Assembly (NCBI GenBank): GCA_041658205.1
Contig: JBBAAO010000001.1
Location: forward strand, 1,488,001-1,552,000
Length of the DNA: 64,000 nucleotides
From: Bacteroidota bacterium
Lineage (GTDB): Bacteria > Bacteroidota > Ignavibacteria > UBA10030 > UBA8401
Direction of reading: 5' to 3'
This document shows, piece after piece, positions 62,660 to 64,000 of this stretch. Made by a program: the position numbers and the translations under genes. A model generated the notes under the pieces. It saw only the letters and a list, made by a program, of their open reading frames with translations, searched no databases and was not told the origin of the DNA. Within the stretch, counting starts at the first letter, position 1. The number at the start of each line of letters is the position of its first letter.

Positions 62660-62690
62660 TCAATATAACAAAAGATTAAAAACTTGCGAA
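62660..62690 (-). promoter_or_regulatory. Candidate promoter upstream of the ATP-grasp gene
   Basis: On the minus strand TTC (62690-62688), exactly 20 bases, then TATATTGA (62667-62660), in the 71-base gap after the M14 gene. The -33 element is one base off TTG. Confidence 0.35.
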
Positions 62691-62710
62691 GGGTTAATCA
62701 TTACCGAACA

Positions 62711-64000
62711 TCAGACCATCCGATAAATCGGGTATTTCTTTTCGTTAGTATCAAAATATGGAGAGCGCCAATAAAAAAACTCTAACCGAGCATGTGGATC
62801 ATTTCTAAAAACCTGATCTTCCAAACTCATTTGAAATTCTTGCTGTAACGATTCATCTGATTCAAGCATTTTTTGTGCTATCGGTTCCATAACATACGCT
62901 TCGGCATATTCTTTTCGCTCAAAATATGCATTGAAGAATCCCCAGCTGACAAATGAATCGGGTGCTTCCGGTTCTAATAAATTGACAATGACCCGTCTCG
63001 TCCTTTGATCAGTAGGGACAAAAAATGTACCTTTGGGAAATTGTTTTCTTGTTTTGATGACTCTGCATTTAACATCAACGCAATAACGTCCTTCATATGG
63101 TCTGTTCCAGAATTTCGATTCCCAGAACTCATATTGCTCCACTGTAATTTCTTTTTGTTGTGGAAGTTGGTTTACCTCTATTCCGTGAATTTTAAGTATA
63201 CTAATAAAGTGAACAAACTCTTTTGGAATGATATATGCTTTTGGAACCTGAATTGTTTTTACTTCTTGGACGTCATCAAAGAATGGAAGTTCAAACTCTG
63301 TCTTTGTCTTTGTATAGCGAACGACACCTGCGCCAGTAATAGGACTTTCTTCATCAAAAGACTCGTAACCTTTGAAAAAAAAGGATTTATAATTTTCTGT
63401 TAATTCGAATTTTACCGGCAAGGTTTTTATCTTTGAAGATGCCGCGTCGGCTTTTTTATTCAACAACTTTATACTTTTTGAATGCTTATTAAGAAATTCT
63501 AAAGCGGCCACATTCATTGCAAAAGTTGAACGAACACGGTTCTCAAATGGCTTCAGTGAGTGAGTCTCCACTAACAGACCAAGTCTGTTTTGAACAGCGG
63601 TGTAACCAGTAGAAAGTCTAGGACTAGCCGGCGGGTCAATTATTCCGTCCTCAAGGCGCTCTTTTCTCATTTCAATATACGGTGCTGTCAAAAATCCTTT
63701 CTCTTCTACTTCTTTCAGGATAGATGGAAGAAATTGTTTTGTTCCCCACTTCGATAATCCTGCATCAATATTTCCGCATTTCTCAAGTGCATAGGTGATA
63801 TTATATTGATAATCTGCTCCGTTGGTTGTATGATTATCAATAAAAAAGTCGGGAAGCCATGTATTGAATAATGACAAAAATGCTCTCACCTCGGGTGTAT
63901 CAGCCTTCATGTAATCGCGATTAAGATTTAAATTCAAGCTGTTTGTGCGCCACCCCATCTCTTCGGGTCCATTCTGATTCGGCCGATTGAATTTGCTGAT
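62711..64000 (-). CDS. M14 family zinc carboxypeptidase, 5' end off the window
   Basis: The reading frame stays open through the right edge, so the N-terminus (signal peptide and first zinc ligands) is missing; 429 codons are visible. FNRPNQNGPEEMGWRTNS and LNLNRDYMKADTPEVRAFL are characteristic of M14 peptidases; DNHTTNGADYQYN carries the histidine zinc ligand and LLVETHS the likely catalytic Glu. The last 200 residues form an uncharacterised C-terminal domain. It is likely exported and hydrolyses peptides or peptidoglycan stems; specificity unknown. Low overlap with the next gene suggests a separate unit. Confidence 0.85.
   Translation of the reverse strand: MSKFNRPNQNGPEEMGWRTNSLNLNLNRDYMKADTPEVRAFLSLFNTWLPDFFIDNHTTNGADYQYNITYALEKCGNIDAGLSKWGTKQFLPSILKEVEEKGFLTAPYIEMRKERLEDGIIDPPASPRLSTGYTAVQNRLGLLVETHSLKPFENRVRSTFAMNVAALEFLNKHSKSIKLLNKKADAASSKIKTLPVKFELTENYKSFFFKGYESFDEESPITGAGVVRYTKTKTEFELPFFDDVQEVKTIQVPKAYIIPKEFVHFISILKIHGIEVNQLPQQKEITVEQYEFWESKFWNRPYEGRYCVDVKCRVIKTRKQFPKGTFFVPTDQRTRRVIVNLLEPEAPDSFVSWGFFNAYFERKEYAEAYVMEPIAQKMLESDESLQQEFQMSLEDQVFRNDPHARLEFFYWRSPYFDTNEKKYPIYRMV

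Noticed and set aside
1..64000. CRISPR arrays, insertion sequences, prophage or toxin-antitoxin modules
   Set aside because: None could be supported: no regularly spaced repeats, transposase, integrase or typical toxin-antitoxin pairs were found by eye.

Overview
This 64-kb window is bacterial chromosome. It most likely comes from the Bacteroidota/Chlorobi/Ignavibacteria (FCB) branch. Evidence read directly from the sequence: five secreted proteins end in a type IX secretion (T9SS) type A sorting domain of the 'NYPNPFNP ... VYDxxGRxxxxL ... SSGxYYYxL ... KKMxxxK' form; there is a bacillithiol gene (bshC); the tmRNA encodes the tag ADNYGYALAA, which resembles the Chlorobi type; and recurring promoter-like blocks read TTG-N20-TANNTT, close to the Bacteroidota -33/-7 promoter (TTG...TAnnTTTG). 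A species cannot be named from this alone.

Layout. 1-1.25 kb: a left-truncated tyrosine phenol-lyase gene on the minus strand, with a well-formed promoter. 1.4-12.4 kb: a plus-strand run with a TIGR03067-like protein, glycolate/lactate oxidase subunits GlcD and GlcF, a giant T9SS cargo, a small membrane-anchored unknown, a TonB-dependent receptor and a BNR-repeat T9SS cargo. 12.4-20.7 kb: further secreted proteins (a Ycf48/BNR-like cargo, a second giant cargo paralogous to the first, a Tat-exported glycosylasparaginase-like hydrolase, and two small exported proteins that share an N-terminal module). 21.1 kb: tRNA-Leu(CAA). 21.3-24.8 kb: a 1160-residue predicted outer-membrane protein of unknown role.

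24.9-33.8 kb is the conserved translation operon rimP-nusA-infB-rbfA-truB-ribF-rpsO-pnp, followed by aroA and an orphan sugar-ABC ATPase (UgpC/MsmK-like). bshC is divergent from a long plus-strand operon (38.1-49.4 kb): SDR, yqeY, cvpA, mutS2, biotin carboxylase, biotin carrier, purL, ygfZ, free-methionine sulfoxide reductase, LOG-family protein and a SirB1-type protein. tmRNA (ssrA) and dapF follow.

50.8-64 kb is a dense minus-strand series. In transcription order it reads M14 carboxypeptidase (5' end off the window), ATP-grasp, SDR, EamA, acylphosphatase, ispF, DedA, PAP2, lnt, threonine aldolase, thioesterase, trpE, trpG, polX. Most junctions overlap or are a few bases apart.

No CRISPR array, insertion sequence, prophage or defence island was seen. 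The most unusual material is the secretome block (4.5-24.8 kb), the promoter pattern, a terminator-like hairpin lodged between the predicted rimP promoter and its start codon, and several degenerate copies of what look like dispersed non-coding repeats. All calls come from reading the sequence by eye; no database search was run.
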